A stretch of 64,000 nt of DNA from Caulobacter sp. 602-2 (GTDB lineage Bacteria > Pseudomonadota > Alphaproteobacteria > Caulobacterales > Caulobacteraceae). Shown here one piece after another: positions 1 through 11,034 of this stretch; within the stretch, counting starts at the first letter, position 1; each line of letters begins with the position of its first letter. The notes beneath the pieces are model-generated. The model was not told the DNA's origin. It ran no database searches and saw nothing but the letters and a program-made list of their open reading frames with translations. A program made the translations under genes and the position numbers. Where the stretch lies: contig NZ_JAAKGT010000010.1 in NCBI RefSeq assembly GCF_011043625.1, forward strand, positions 62,001 through 126,000. The letters run 5' to 3'.

Positions 1-1
1 G

Positions 2-349
2 CGCTACGGCGACGAAAAACCTGCCCCGGCGACCGGCAAGGCGGGCGAGCTGGCCTATCTGAAGGTGCGCTACAAGCCGCCGGGCGGCAGCGCCTCCAAG
101 CTGATCGAGCGCCCGATCGGCCCGGCCGACGCCTATGCCCGCCTCGGCGCCGCCCCGGAGGCCACCCGCCTGGCCGTCGCGGTCGCCGCCTACGGCCAGA
201 AGCTGCGCGGCGATCCCTGGCTCGACCCGTCGTTCGACTGGCCCGCCGTCACCGCCCTGGCCCAGGGCGCCCGCGGCGAAGACCCCTACGGCCTGCGGGC
301 GGAGTTCGTGCAGCTGACCCGCGCGGCGGCGGGAGCGAAGGGGGATTAG
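2..349 (+). CDS. C-terminal end of a von Willebrand factor A / YfbK-like protein (5' truncated)
   Basis: The frame is open from the first bases of the window and stops at 349, so only the last ~115 residues are present. The sequence resembles the C-terminal DUF3520-type tail of YfbK-like VWA proteins: a LAYLKVRYKPPG strand, then helices containing RLAVAVAAYGQKLRGDPW, and a closing DPYGLRAEFVQL segment. In that family the tail follows an extracytoplasmic VWA metal-binding domain, which lies outside the window. A GTG at 65 could look like a start, but the same frame and coding bias continue upstream of it. Assignment is by resemblance only; the function of the family is not well defined. Confidence 0.6.
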   Translation, partial: RYGDEKPAPATGKAGELAYLKVRYKPPGGSASKLIERPIGPADAYARLGAAPEATRLAVAVAAYGQKLRGDPWLDPSFDWPAVTALAQGARGEDPYGLRAEFVQLTRAAAGAKGD

Positions 350-350
350 A

Positions 351-517
351 TCCCTCTCCCCTTGCGGGAGAGGGTGGCCCCGCGGAGCGGGGTCGGGTGA
401 GGGGTCGCACTTACAGAAACGCCGCGACGGCTGGTCAGCTGTCGCGGCGTCTTGCGTCTGAGAAACCCCTCATCCGTCATCCTTCGGATGACACCTTCTC
501 CCGCAAGGGGAGAAGGA
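351..517. repeat. Composite palindromic intergenic repeat, family B copy 1
   Basis: The outer arms CTCTCCCCTTGCGGGAGAG and CTTCTCCCGCAAGGGGAGAAG are inverted versions of each other. Between them are local palindromes (CCCCGCGGAGCGGGG and CATCCTTCGGATG). A second copy with nearly the same arms lies at 36753-36918, and a short derivative at 54893-54919. This copy lies between two convergent genes, the VWA-type gene and ydbL. Confidence 0.85.
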
Positions 518-524
518 CGAGGGA

Positions 525-881
525 TTACTTCTTCACCCAGCCGCCGCCGAGCGGCTTCCAGTACTGGCCGGCCGACAGGCGGGCGTAGAGCTGCTTGGCG
601 GTGGCCTGGCCGGCGGCGTCGGCGGTGACGCCCGTCTTGGCGGCGGTGTCCTTGTAGACGGCCGCGCGGCCGGTGTTGATCTCGGCCACGGCGGCGCGCA
701 GGTCGGCGTCGCCGCCCGACACGATGCCCAGGAAGCCGTCGGCCTGCTCGCCGACCGTGCCGGCGGACTTGGCGGCGTCAACGGCGGCCTTGGCGGCGGC
801 CGACTGGGCCATCACAGGGGCGGCGGCGACCGCGCCCAGGGCGGCGGCGATGGCCAAAACCGTCATCGTCTTGCGGATCAT
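525..881 (-). CDS. ydbL: YdbL family periplasmic protein (DUF1318)
   Basis: A 118-residue protein with a clean Sec signal peptide (MIRKTMTVLAIAAALGAVAAAPVMAQ, cleavage after AQ), so periplasmic. The mature part has the DUF1318 layout: alanine-rich helices, an LGIVSGGD loop, and a conserved C-terminal QLYARLSAGQYWKP motif followed by a basic end. A GGAGA ribosome site sits 8 nt before the ATG. It is the last gene of a ydbH-ynbE-ydbL operon, 15 nt after ynbE, the same order as in Escherichia coli, where YdbH and YnbE form an envelope-spanning lipid transport bridge and YdbL modulates it. The role here is inferred from that operon. Confidence 0.85.
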   Translation of the reverse strand: MIRKTMTVLAIAAALGAVAAAPVMAQSAAAKAAVDAAKSAGTVGEQADGFLGIVSGGDADLRAAVAEINTGRAAVYKDTAAKTGVTADAAGQATAKQLYARLSAGQYWKPLGGGWVKK

Positions 882-896
882 GGCGGTTCTCCTTGC

Positions 897-1076
897 TTAG
901 AACAGGTTCGGGTTCTGCTGGATCAGCGTCTGGACTTCCTTGTCCAGCCGCACCCGCACGTCGGCGTCCAGCTTGGCGTAGATGTTGATCGGGTCGACCT
1001 TGACGCGGACGGTCGGGGTGCAGGCCGCAAGGCCTCCCGCCGCCAGCAGGGTCGCGATCAGGACGCGCTTGTGCAT
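897..1076 (-). CDS. ynbE: YnbE family outer-membrane lipoprotein
   Basis: A 59-residue lipoprotein. It starts at an ATG with GGAGA upstream, has a hydrophobic signal, and carries a lipobox LAAC with the acylated cysteine at about residue 19 (ALAAGGLAACTPTV). The mature part is short, with the typical YnbE PTVRVKVDPINIYAKLDADVRVRLD core and a QNPNLF end. It lies between ydbH (35 nt upstream) and ydbL (15 nt downstream). In E. coli YnbE multimerises at the outer membrane and pairs with the C-terminus of YdbH. The gene is easy to miss because its frame stays open upstream through ydbH. Confidence 0.88.
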   Translation of the reverse strand: MHKRVLIATLLAAGGLAACTPTVRVKVDPINIYAKLDADVRVRLDKEVQTLIQQNPNLF

Positions 1077-1111
1077 GGCTTTGTCTCCAATTCGGGCTTC
1101 AGGGTCGTCGT

Positions 1112-4100
1112 TCACGGCTGAACCGGTGCTGAACGGCGTGTTTCTTCTGTCTCTTCGGCGAAGCGACGGCCCCAGGCGGCGAGAAGCTCGTCGAAATTGA
1201 GCGAGGTGTCGAGCGTCAGGTCCACCGGCGTCTTGGCCGGCAGCGGGATCCGCCGCTGGAAGGCCTTGCCGCGGATCAGCTCCAGAATGCCCACCCGGGC
1301 CTTCTCGGCGACCTTCGGATCGTGCTCGCCCTTGATGTGGAACAGCATGCCCAGGCGCCCGTTCGGCGTCGAGCTGACGCCGGCCTCCAGGGTGTCGAAC
1401 GACAGGTTCTCCATGGCCTGGTAGGCGAAGTCCTGGATGGCGTTGACCGGCGCATCGGCGGCCGGCTGGTTGTTGGGGTTGCCCGGGCTGTCGCTTTCGC
1501 CCTGGTTGGCCTCGACGCCGGTCAGGGCCTCGCGGGCGATCGAGATGCGGCCGGGCTTGATGGCCGACAGCTTGCCGTCCAGCAGCTTGAAGCCCTTGTC
1601 GCTGAACTGGAACGGCAGGCGGCCCGAGACCACCGCGTCCAGCTTGACCTTTTCGGCCAGGGTCGAGCCGGCGGTCAACTCGCCCAGGTCCAGGCCGTCG
1701 ATGACGATGACGCCGCTGATCGGGCCGCCGTTCAGCGGAACATCGACGGGCTCGATCGAGATCTTGCCCTTGGCCGCCGTCAGGCTGGCCTCGCTGACCT
1801 TCAGCGAGGTGGCGCCCAGGGTGAACACCGCGCCCACGGCCTCCAGCGGCACGATGGAGTCGATGCGGGTGATCTTCAGGCTCTGGTCGGGGACGCTGGT
1901 CAGCGGCGCCAGGCTGTCGAACTTCACGTCGCCGGCCAGGGTGGCCACGAACCCCAGCGGGCTGGCGCGGAAGTCGAGGCCCTGGGTTGAGACCTCGCCG
2001 CTGCTGGTCACGCCCTTGTCGGTCCAGTCGAAGCGGCCCTTGAAGCTGGCCTTGCCCTCGGCCTCGCTGGCGAAGGCGGCCATCGGGCTGACCGCCACCG
2101 GCTGCAGGCCCGCCTCCTTGGTGAAGACGATGTTGGAGGCGTCGATCAGCGCCGAGCCGCGCCCGCTCTCCACCGCGTGGCGGATGTCGATGCGGCCCAA
2201 GGCGAAACCGCTGGCGGTGCCGACGTCGACGCCGCCGCTCCACACGCCCGAGGCCAGGTTGAGCCTTCCCGTCGCCTTCACCGGCTCGAAGCGCTTGGCC
2301 GAGGCCGCGTCGATCAGGCGGCCTTCGGTCAGCCGCACCTCGGCGCGGTCGAAGCCCTGCCCGCCGCCGACGAAGGTCCCGGCCACGCCTTCTGCTTTCG
2401 CTTCGGCCGCCGTGATCGTTCCGCGTCCATTGGCGAAGCGGGCCTGGGCCTCCCAGCGGCCATTGGCCACCCGCACCAGCGGCGCGGCCACCGGGCAGAC
2501 GTCCAGCGCGATGTCCTGGATCGGGCGCTCGCCGGCCTCGCCCGCCTCGATGGCGGCCACCTTGACCGGCGTGCAACCGGAGAGCCGGAAGTCGAACACG
2601 CCGTTGGCGGCCCGGGCCTGGCCCTTGATCGCCGCGCTGATCCCCTGCGCCGGCGGCACGTCCAGCGTTCCGGCCAGGGCCACGGGCGAGGAAAAGCCGC
2701 CGGCGTCGGCTCGCCAGTCGCTGGCGCTGAGGGTCAGTTCGGGCAGGCCGCCGCCGCCCAGCGCCAGGGTCGCCGCCCCGCGCGAGACGCCATTGACGCT
2801 CTCCATCAGCCGCCCGCCGCCGGGGGTCAGGGTCGCCTTGGCGCCGCTGGCCGAGGCCAGGGTCACCGGCTTGCCGGCGAAGGCGGCCAAGCGGCCCTCG
2901 CCGATCTCCAGCCGCAGGTCGTCGGCGTCGAGCGAGAACTCGGCCAACGCCTTGCGGGCCGCGGCGGCGTATTCGGGACTGGGCAGGCCGGCGGTCAGGC
3001 GCTCGGCGTCGGGGGCGGCCACCGCCCCGTCGGCCCCGGCCCGACCGGCCAGGGTCAGGTTCAGGGTCTGCCCCGCCTGGAACCGGCCCTTGGCGTCCAG
3101 CACCAGGGCCGACAGCCCCAGGCCGTCGCGCGCCGCCCGGCCGACGCCCGCGGCCACCTGGATCGGGCCCGACACGCTCATCGGCCGGCCCTTGGGCGCG
3201 CTGAACACGAAGGTCTTGGACTTGATGTCGATCGCCGTGCGGGTCAGGGCCGCGCCGCCCGCCACCGCCCGTTCGGCCGTGCCGCGCAGGCGCGCCGGCC
3301 CCAGCACCCGCGCGCCGGCCTTGTCGAAGTCCACCCGCAGGGCGTCGCTGTCGAGCTCGGCGGTGAAGCTGCGGGCCTCGACGCCCGGCGCCACCAGCCG
3401 CCCGGCCCGCGCCTGGCCCGACAGCCGCGCGGCCGCCCCGCCCTGGGTGAAGTTGCCGGCCACCAGGCCCGCCAGGGTCAGGCGGGTCTCGACGTCCTCG
3501 AGGCTGGTCTCGCCGGCCCGCAGGCCCTGGGCCTTGATCGACAGCTTGACGTCGGCCGGCCCCGTGGCCGCCAGCCGCTTGAGGTCGGGATAGGCCACGT
3601 CGGCCTCGACCCGGGCGTCGGCGCCCTCAAGGTCCATCTGCGCCGCGTCCAGGGCGTCGACCTGGGCGCGGGCGTCCACCGACAGCCGGTCGCCGCGCTT
3701 GCGGGCCCTCAGCACCGCGCCGCGCAGCTCGACCTGCAGGTCGTCGCTGGCGTAGCGCATGGCCGCGATCGCCGCGTCCAGCCGCAGCAGCTGGCCGTCG
3801 TCGAGGCTGGCGTCGCCGGTCAGGCGGGCCACGCCTCCCGGGGTCCGCAAGGTGACACGGGCGTCCTCGACCAGCACCGCCGGCCCGCCCTCCTTGGCCT
3901 CGCCGGGCGACTTCAGCGCCTCGTCGATCAGCGGCTGCAGCTTGCCGAAGGTCAGCTTTTGCCCGTCATAGCTGGCCTGCAGGCGGGGGCTGGTGATGCG
4001 CACGGCCCGGGTGTCGATGGCAAACGGACCGCCCGACCACGGGGCCTGCAGGTCGTAGGCCACCTCGATGCGCTTGGCCGAGAAATAGGGGTCGTTCTTG

Positions 4101-4390
4101 GGGCCCAGCCGGATCGAGCCGGAGAAGCCCGAGGCGTCCAGGCTCTCGACCGAGATCAGGCCCTCGATGCCGCGCTCGGCCAGCCACGCTTCGGCCAGCG
4201 CCTGGCTGATCTCGCGCCGGCCGGCATAGGCCGACATGCCCAGCGCGATGAACGCCATCATGGCGAAGGACGCCGCCTCCAGCCCGGCGTCGGCCAGCGC
4301 GGCCTTGCTCAGGCGCGGGCCCCGCTTGGGCTTGGCGGGTTTCTTGACGGAATCGGGGTCGGCGTGCGGCTCGGCCATTGGCCGCACCAT
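1112..4390 (-). CDS. ydbH: YdbH-like AsmA-family envelope protein, probable intermembrane phospholipid transporter
   Basis: A 1092-residue protein with one N-terminal membrane helix (about residues 40-60, LEAASFAMMAFIALGMSAYAG) and a long periplasmic region built of repeating amphipathic beta segments, as expected for AsmA-like/TamB-type lipid-conducting repeats. The C-terminal ~250 residues contain the YdbH-type region (segments such as SIVPLEAVGAVFTL and GISVIVIDGLDLGEL-like strands), then a helix ending in RLAEETEETRR. The first methionine (4390) is used; a second at 4378 (MAEPHAD) is equally possible and no strong ribosome site decides. It heads the ydbH-ynbE-ydbL operon. E. coli YdbH acts redundantly with TamB and YhdP in moving phospholipid to the outer membrane. 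Confidence 0.85.
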   Translation of the reverse strand: MVRPMAEPHADPDSVKKPAKPKRGPRLSKAALADAGLEAASFAMMAFIALGMSAYAGRREISQALAEAWLAERGIEGLISVESLDASGFSGSIRLGPKNDPYFSAKRIEVAYDLQAPWSGGPFAIDTRAVRITSPRLQASYDGQKLTFGKLQPLIDEALKSPGEAKEGGPAVLVEDARVTLRTPGGVARLTGDASLDDGQLLRLDAAIAAMRYASDDLQVELRGAVLRARKRGDRLSVDARAQVDALDAAQMDLEGADARVEADVAYPDLKRLAATGPADVKLSIKAQGLRAGETSLEDVETRLTLAGLVAGNFTQGGAAARLSGQARAGRLVAPGVEARSFTAELDSDALRVDFDKAGARVLGPARLRGTAERAVAGGAALTRTAIDIKSKTFVFSAPKGRPMSVSGPIQVAAGVGRAARDGLGLSALVLDAKGRFQAGQTLNLTLAGRAGADGAVAAPDAERLTAGLPSPEYAAAARKALAEFSLDADDLRLEIGEGRLAAFAGKPVTLASASGAKATLTPGGGRLMESVNGVSRGAATLALGGGGLPELTLSASDWRADAGGFSSPVALAGTLDVPPAQGISAAIKGQARAANGVFDFRLSGCTPVKVAAIEAGEAGERPIQDIALDVCPVAAPLVRVANGRWEAQARFANGRGTITAAEAKAEGVAGTFVGGGQGFDRAEVRLTEGRLIDAASAKRFEPVKATGRLNLASGVWSGGVDVGTASGFALGRIDIRHAVESGRGSALIDASNIVFTKEAGLQPVAVSPMAAFASEAEGKASFKGRFDWTDKGVTSSGEVSTQGLDFRASPLGFVATLAGDVKFDSLAPLTSVPDQSLKITRIDSIVPLEAVGAVFTLGATSLKVSEASLTAAKGKISIEPVDVPLNGGPISGVIVIDGLDLGELTAGSTLAEKVKLDAVVSGRLPFQFSDKGFKLLDGKLSAIKPGRISIAREALTGVEANQGESDSPGNPNNQPAADAPVNAIQDFAYQAMENLSFDTLEAGVSSTPNGRLGMLFHIKGEHDPKVAEKARVGILELIRGKAFQRRIPLPAKTPVDLTLDTSLNFDELLAAWGRRFAEETEETRRSAPVQP

Positions 4391-4469
4391 GCCGCAACCC
4401 GTGGCGTTTGTGAGGCCCCGGTACGAGAAAAGTCAGGAAAGCGACGGTTTGGAAATGTTGCGGGGCGGC

Positions 4470-4572
4470 GCGTCCTTCGAGGCTCGCCTGCGGCTCGCAC
4501 CTCAGGATGAGGACGTCAGTGCAATGAATCCCTCATCCTGAGACGCCCGCGCGAGCGGGCCTCGAAGGACGC
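4470..4572. repeat. Composite palindromic repeat, family A copy 1
   Basis: About 103 bp. The outer arms GCGTCCTTCGAGGC and GCCTCGAAGGACGC are inverted, and the inner arms CCTCAGGATGAGG and CCTCATCCTGAG flank a short spacer GTCAGTGCAATGA. It lies 8 nt past the dapB stop codon. Copies 2 and 3 are at 45664-45766 and 48393-48494, each just past a minus-strand stop codon. Confidence 0.9.
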
Positions 4573-4580
4573 AAGGCGCC

Positions 4581-5363
4581 TCAAACCGCCTTGAACCCCA
4601 GCACCTGCTGCATGTCGTAGATCCCCGGCGCCTGGCCTTGCGCCCACACCGCCGCCGCCACCGCGCCGCGCGCGAACAGGCCCCGGTCGATGGCCGAGTG
4701 GGCGATGGTCAGGCTTTCGCTCTCGCCGGCGAAGATCACGCTGTGCTCGCCGATGATGCCGCCGCCGCGCACCACCGAAAAGCCGATCGAGCCTTCCTTG
4801 CGCGGACCGGTGACGCCGTCGCGGGCGCGGTCCTCGACCTCGGAAAGCACCACGCCCCGCCCGTCGGCCGCGGCCTGGCCCAGCATCAGGGCCGTGCCCG
4901 AGGGCGCGTCGATCTTGCGCTTGTGGTGGGCCTCGAAGACCTCGATGTCCCAGTCGCTGGCCGGCAGGGCCGCGGCGGCCTGGCGCACCAGGCCCATCAG
5001 CATGTTGACGCCCAGCGAGAAGTTGCCCGAGCGCACGATCGTGACCTTTTCGGCGGCCTTGGCCAGCCGCGCGTCCTGCTCGGGCGTGAACCCGGTCGAG
5101 CCGATGACCAGGGCGATCCCGCCGCCGGCCGCGGCGATGGTCTCGGCCAGGGCCACCGAGGCCTCGGGGATGGTGAAGTCGATGATCGCCTGCGCGTCGG
5201 CCAGCGCGCTCTCCAGCGCGACCAGCCCCTCGCCCTGCGCCCCCGGACGGTCGAAGCGGGCCACGGCTACCGCGTCGGCGCGGCCTTCCAGCGTGGCGGC
5301 CACGGCCTTGCCCATGCGGCCCAGGGCTCCGGCGACGGCGATCCGAACGGGGGACGAGGACAT
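4581..5363 (-). CDS. dapB: 4-hydroxy-tetrahydrodipicolinate reductase
   Basis: DapB, 260 residues, close to the family norm of ~265. It reduces the dihydrodipicolinate precursor with NAD(P)H in the lysine and meso-diaminopimelate branch. A nucleotide-binding GALGRMG loop lies at residues 12-18, and the family signature EAHHKRKIDAPSGTA at about 144-157, with the catalytic His pair 146/147 and the substrate Lys 150. The start at 5363 is preferred over an in-frame TTG at 5384 because GGAGA sits 7 nt before the ATG. It diverges from maeB across a 259-nt gap and is followed closely by a family A repeat. Confidence 0.95.
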   Translation of the reverse strand: MSSSPVRIAVAGALGRMGKAVAATLEGRADAVAVARFDRPGAQGEGLVALESALADAQAIIDFTIPEASVALAETIAAAGGGIALVIGSTGFTPEQDARLAKAAEKVTIVRSGNFSLGVNMLMGLVRQAAAALPASDWDIEVFEAHHKRKIDAPSGTALMLGQAAADGRGVVLSEVEDRARDGVTGPRKEGSIGFSVVRGGGIIGEHSVIFAGESESLTIAHSAIDRGLFARGAVAAAVWAQGQAPGIYDMQQVLGFKAV

Positions 5364-5491
5364 GGGATTTTCTCCGGCAAGCAAGCTCGCGCCTCGTCGC
5401 CCACCCCCTCTCCGGGGTCAACGGATTTATCCGGCGGGCTTCCGTAGCGGGAGCGATGACGAACCCGCAAACCTTTGCCCAACAAGCGTTT

Positions 5492-5501
5492 GTACCGGTA
5501 C
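5492..5501. promoter_or_regulatory. Operator-like palindrome between dapB and maeB
   Basis: GTACCGGTAC is a perfect 10-bp palindrome with a central CG. With its flanks (TGTACCGGTACCA) it resembles the even-symmetry operators of LacI-family repressors. It lies 131 nt before the maeB start and 129 nt before the dapB start. No regulator gene is adjacent, so this is a candidate only. Confidence 0.3.
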
Positions 5502-5622
5502 CATTTGATATTGTCAGGTTGTAGCCGCCCATGCCCGTCGCTAGGCTGGTCCGTGCATAAGGACGCGTCGCATCGTTCGGCGGGTCCATTTCAACTGGCT
5601 ACGCAGGACAGGAAACGCCGCC

Positions 5623-7905
<2,283 letters not shown>

Positions 7906-7980
7906 GGGAAGCGGGGCCATGACCGCCGCTCGCCTTGCGGCGGTCAACCTTCACCTCAACCGGGCAGCGGCCGCCTAGAA

Positions 7981-8090
7981 GATCCTCCCCTTCTGGGGGA
8001 GGTGGCCCAAAGGGCCGGAGGGGGCCAGCGCCGGCGCTGGGGGCCCCCCCTCAGTCGCTCCGCGACAGCTCCCCCTTCAGGGGGAGCATC
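7981..8090. repeat. Composite palindromic repeat, family C copy 1
   Basis: Starts GATCCTCCCCTTCTGGGGGAGG and ends GCTCCCCCTTCAGGGGGAGCATC, with internal palindromes GGCCCAAAGGGCC and GTCGCTCCGCGAC. The same modules, inverted as a block, occur at 14829-14943. Confidence 0.85.
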
Positions 8091-8187
8091 TGGCCGCAGA
8101 CGCGAGAATTGCCCCTTTCACCTCATGCGCGAACGGGGCCATGATATCGCTCCCGTCGCTCGCTCCCCTCGGAGACCGCCCGGACCG

Positions 8188-9609
8188 ATGATCGATACGG
8201 TCTCGCCCAGCCTGACCACGGCGCTGAAGCATGCGCCGATGGGGATCGCCATCTTCGACCGGTCGATGCGCTATCTGGCCCACTCGGCCCAGTACCTGAC
8301 CGACCAGGGCCTGCCGGCCGACATGCCGCTGCTGGGGCGGGTGCACTACGAGGTGTTCCACGAGATCCCGCAGTACTGGCGCGACCTGCACGCCCGGGTG
8401 CTGAACGAGGGCGTCGAGCTGCGCGAGGACGCCGGCGACCGCTATGTCGACCGCACCGGCCGGATCGAGTGGATCCGCTGGTCGATGGCCCCCTGGCGCA
8501 CCGAGGACGGGGCGATCGGCGGCCTGGTGCTCTATACCGAGGTGGCCACCGCCGCCGTCGAGGCGCGCCTGCGGCTGGAGGCGGCCGAGGCCCGCTACAA
8601 GGCGCTGTTCGAGCAGGCGGCCATGGGCGTGGCGCGGATCTCGCCGACCGGCGCGTTCCTCGAGGTCAACGACCGCTTCTGCGCCATCACCCGCCACGAC
8701 CGCGCCCACCTGCTGGCCGGCAACGCCGCCGAACTGATCGAGCCGGAAGACCTGCCCGGCGCGCAGGGCCAGACGCGCTCGCTGCTGGCCGGCCGCACCG
8801 ACACCTACGCCGCCGAGCGCCGCCTGCGGGCCGGCGACGGCGCGCGGCTGTGGATCCGGCTGAACGTCTCGCGCGTGCAGCCCAGCGGCCAGGCGCCCTA
8901 CCTGGTGGCGATCATCGCCGACATCACCGCCCGCAAGGCGGTCGAGGCCGAGCAGGAGCGCCACCAGGGCCAGCTGCGCCTGCTGATCAACGAGCTGAAC
9001 CACCGCGTGAAGAACACCCTGGCCACCGTCCAGTCGATGGCCGCCCAGACCCTGCGCAACGAGCCCGACCCGGTCACCGCCTTCGAGAAGTTCGAGTCGC
9101 GCCTTCTGGGCCTGTCGCTGGCCCACGACGTGCTGACCCGCGAAAGCTGGCACGGGGCGGACCTGTGCGAGGTGGCCCAGCGGGCGCTGGCGCCGTTCAC
9201 CGCCGCGGCCGGCCGGGTGCGGGTCGAGGGCCCGCCGTGCTTCCTGCCGCCCGGCGGGGCCCTGACCATGTCGCTGATCTTCCACGAGCTGGCCACCAAC
9301 GCGCTGAAGTATGGCGCGCTGTCGAACCTCGACGGGTCGGTGGCGGTGGAATGGGCCTTCGATCCGGCCACCCGCGCCCTGTCGCTGACCTGGACCGAGA
9401 CCGGCGGGCCGGGCGTCGAGGCCAGCCCCACCCGGCGCGGCTTCGGCTCGCGGCTGATCGAGCGCAGCCTGCGCGGCGAACTGCGCGGCCAGGCGCGCAT
9501 GGACTGGCGGCCCGAGGGCCTGGTCTGCCGGCTGGAGGCCGTGGCGCCCGCGCCCACCCCGCCCTCGCCCGAGCTCGGCGTCGTCGCCAGCCTGGACGAA
9601 CGGCGCTAA
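8188..9609 (+). CDS. PAS-PAS HWE-family sensor histidine kinase
   Basis: A 473-residue soluble kinase starting at MIDTVSP. Two PAS domains cover about residues 5-120 and 130-250 (the second has FEQAAMGVARISPTGAFLEVNDRFC). The kinase core follows: the H-box NELNHRVKNTLATVQSMA with the phosphorylated His at ~275, the N-box HELATNALKYGALS, the family's characteristic Trp-Glu segment (LTWTETGGPG) and the G-box RGFGSRLIERSL. No membrane helix, so cytoplasmic sensing is likely; no redox or flavin site is obvious in the PAS domains. There is no adjacent response regulator, so it is an orphan as seen here. In-frame sequence upstream to 8002 overlaps a family C repeat and is not coding. Confidence 0.88.
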   Translation: MIDTVSPSLTTALKHAPMGIAIFDRSMRYLAHSAQYLTDQGLPADMPLLGRVHYEVFHEIPQYWRDLHARVLNEGVELREDAGDRYVDRTGRIEWIRWSMAPWRTEDGAIGGLVLYTEVATAAVEARLRLEAAEARYKALFEQAAMGVARISPTGAFLEVNDRFCAITRHDRAHLLAGNAAELIEPEDLPGAQGQTRSLLAGRTDTYAAERRLRAGDGARLWIRLNVSRVQPSGQAPYLVAIIADITARKAVEAEQERHQGQLRLLINELNHRVKNTLATVQSMAAQTLRNEPDPVTAFEKFESRLLGLSLAHDVLTRESWHGADLCEVAQRALAPFTAAAGRVRVEGPPCFLPPGGALTMSLIFHELATNALKYGALSNLDGSVAVEWAFDPATRALSLTWTETGGPGVEASPTRRGFGSRLIERSLRGELRGQARMDWRPEGLVCRLEAVAPAPTPPSPELGVVASLDERR

Positions 9610-9660
9610 GAGCGCGGCCGGGCCGGCACGCGCCAACCAGGAATTTTGGAGTCTCTATCT

Positions 9661-10425
9661 ATGCAGCTGTCCGACCAGATCGTCCTCGTCACCGGCGCCG
9701 GCCGGGGCCTGGGAGCCGAGATCGCCCGCGCCTTTTCCCGCCACGGCGCCCGCGTCATCGTCAACTATCGCGCCAGCAAGGACGCCGCCCAGGCCCTGGC
9801 CGCCGAGTTGGGCGGGCCCGAGCGCGCCATCGCCGTCCAGGCCGACGTCGCCGACCGCGCCGCCGTCGAGGCCATGCTGGCCGCCGCCAAGGCCGCCTTC
9901 GGCTCGCCCGTGACCACCGTGGTCAACAACGCCCTCGACTACAGCTTCAACGGCGAAGCCCGCGCGCATCTGGCCAACATCGCCTGGGAGGACTTCGAAA
10001 AGCAGAACACGACGGTGCTGAAGGGCGCGCTGAACGTCATCCAGGCCGCCGCCCCCGACATGGCCGAAGCCGGCTTCGGCCGCGTGATCAACGTCGGCAC
10101 CAACCTCTTCCAGAACCCCGTCGTGCCCTATCACGACTACACCGCCGTCAAGGCCGCCCTGCTGTCGCTGACCCGCACGGCCTGCGGCGACCTGGGCCCC
10201 GCCGGCATCACCGTCAACATGGTCTCCGGCGGCCTGCTGCGCGTCACCGGCGCCAGCGCCGCCACGCCCGAGCCGGTCTTCGACCTGATCGCCGGCATGA
10301 CCCCGCTGCGCTCGGTCACCACGCCGGCCGAGTTCGCCGACGCGGTGCTGTTCTTCGCCAGCCCCTGGAGCCGCGCGGTCACCGGCCAGAACCTGGTGGT
10401 CGACGGCGGCCTGGTGCGGGACTGA
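9661..10425 (+). CDS. SDR family oxidoreductase (FabG-like)
   Basis: A 254-residue classical short-chain dehydrogenase. The cofactor motif VTGAGRGLGAEIA is at residues ~8-20, the VVNNALDYSF structural motif follows, and the catalytic YHDYTAVKAAL supplies the Tyr/Lys pair. It ends in the usual TGQNLVVDGGLVRD. The start MQLSDQ is preferred to an in-frame ATG 15 nt upstream because it matches SDR N-termini. Substrate is unknown; it resembles 3-oxoacyl reductase-like proteins of secondary metabolism more than the housekeeping FabG. It follows the HWE kinase by 51 nt and could be cotranscribed with it. Confidence 0.8.
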   Translation: MQLSDQIVLVTGAGRGLGAEIARAFSRHGARVIVNYRASKDAAQALAAELGGPERAIAVQADVADRAAVEAMLAAAKAAFGSPVTTVVNNALDYSFNGEARAHLANIAWEDFEKQNTTVLKGALNVIQAAAPDMAEAGFGRVINVGTNLFQNPVVPYHDYTAVKAALLSLTRTACGDLGPAGITVNMVSGGLLRVTGASAATPEPVFDLIAGMTPLRSVTTPAEFADAVLFFASPWSRAVTGQNLVVDGGLVRD

Positions 10426-10454
10426 TCTCTGGGTCCCTCTCGCCTAACTTTCAG

Positions 10455-10590
10455 CCCGTCATCCCCGCCCCTGTGGCGGGGATCCCTCTTTCAGCCGCAA
10501 GAGCAGTGGGGGCGGATCGCCAGCGATCCGCTGGCGCCTCATGTGCGAGCGGAACCAGGGGTTCCCGCCACAAGGGCGGGAATGACGGGA
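10455..10590. repeat. Composite palindromic repeat, family D copy 1
   Basis: The outer arms CCCGTCATCCCCGCCC and GGGCGGGAATGACGGG are inverted, with the inner pair TGTGGCGGGG and CCCGCCACAAGG. The middle holds a GGCGGATCGCCAGCGATCCG palindrome. The second copy is at 16288-16423. It lies between an SDR gene and usg. Confidence 0.85.
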
Positions 10591-10705
10591 GAAGAGGCAA
10601 GGGGAGAAGGATTTCTGGGTGCGACGCCCTGCCCTCTTGAGCGACTCAGGCCTTGGGCGGACGGTTTTTCGGTGACGCTTAACCGTTGTCGAAAGGTCGC
10701 TCTCG

Positions 10706-10975
10706 ATGACTTCCCGCGCGTTCGAACTGCAGATGCTGGGCTACGGCCTGACCACGGCCAACATCTGCTACCACCTGCCCGACCACCCGCACCTGCTGCA
10801 GCTCTATGTCTGGCAGGAGTACGACCTGGCCCCCAGGTTCCCCACCCTGAAGGGCTTCCTAGACTTCTGGAGCCGCGAGCTCGACGGGGTGCTGCACTCG
10901 GTGCAGGTGGCCCACGACAGGCTGATCGGTCCAGCCGAGTGGAAGGCGGTCAACGGGGTCTTCACCCTGCAGTGA
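10706..10975 (+). CDS. usg: Usg protein, small conserved protein upstream of trpF
   Basis: An 89-residue soluble protein, with the N-terminal FELQMLGYGLTTANICYHLPDHP and central LYVWQEYDLAPRFPTLKGFLDFW typical of the Usg family. This family takes its name from the gene found upstream of trpF in Caulobacter crescentus and is widespread in alphaproteobacteria. No signal peptide or membrane helix. AAGG precedes the ATG by about 9 nt. It reads toward trpF with a 59-nt gap, so it may belong to the trp transcript. Its biochemical function is unknown. Confidence 0.88.
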   Translation: MTSRAFELQMLGYGLTTANICYHLPDHPHLLQLYVWQEYDLAPRFPTLKGFLDFWSRELDGVLHSVQVAHDRLIGPAEWKAVNGVFTLQ

Positions 10976-11034
10976 GCCTCGCGGGTTGGGCGGCGGGGGT
11001 TGCGCAGCGGGCTTACGCACCGTAACTCCCCCCG

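Noticed and set aside
1437..3593. Long open frames opposite or beside ydbH, including a 718-codon plus-strand frame
   Set aside because: Shadow frames of a GC-rich gene; composition and product look random (Arg/Ser/Pro/Ala-rich) while the ydbH frame has a membrane helix and repeat structure.
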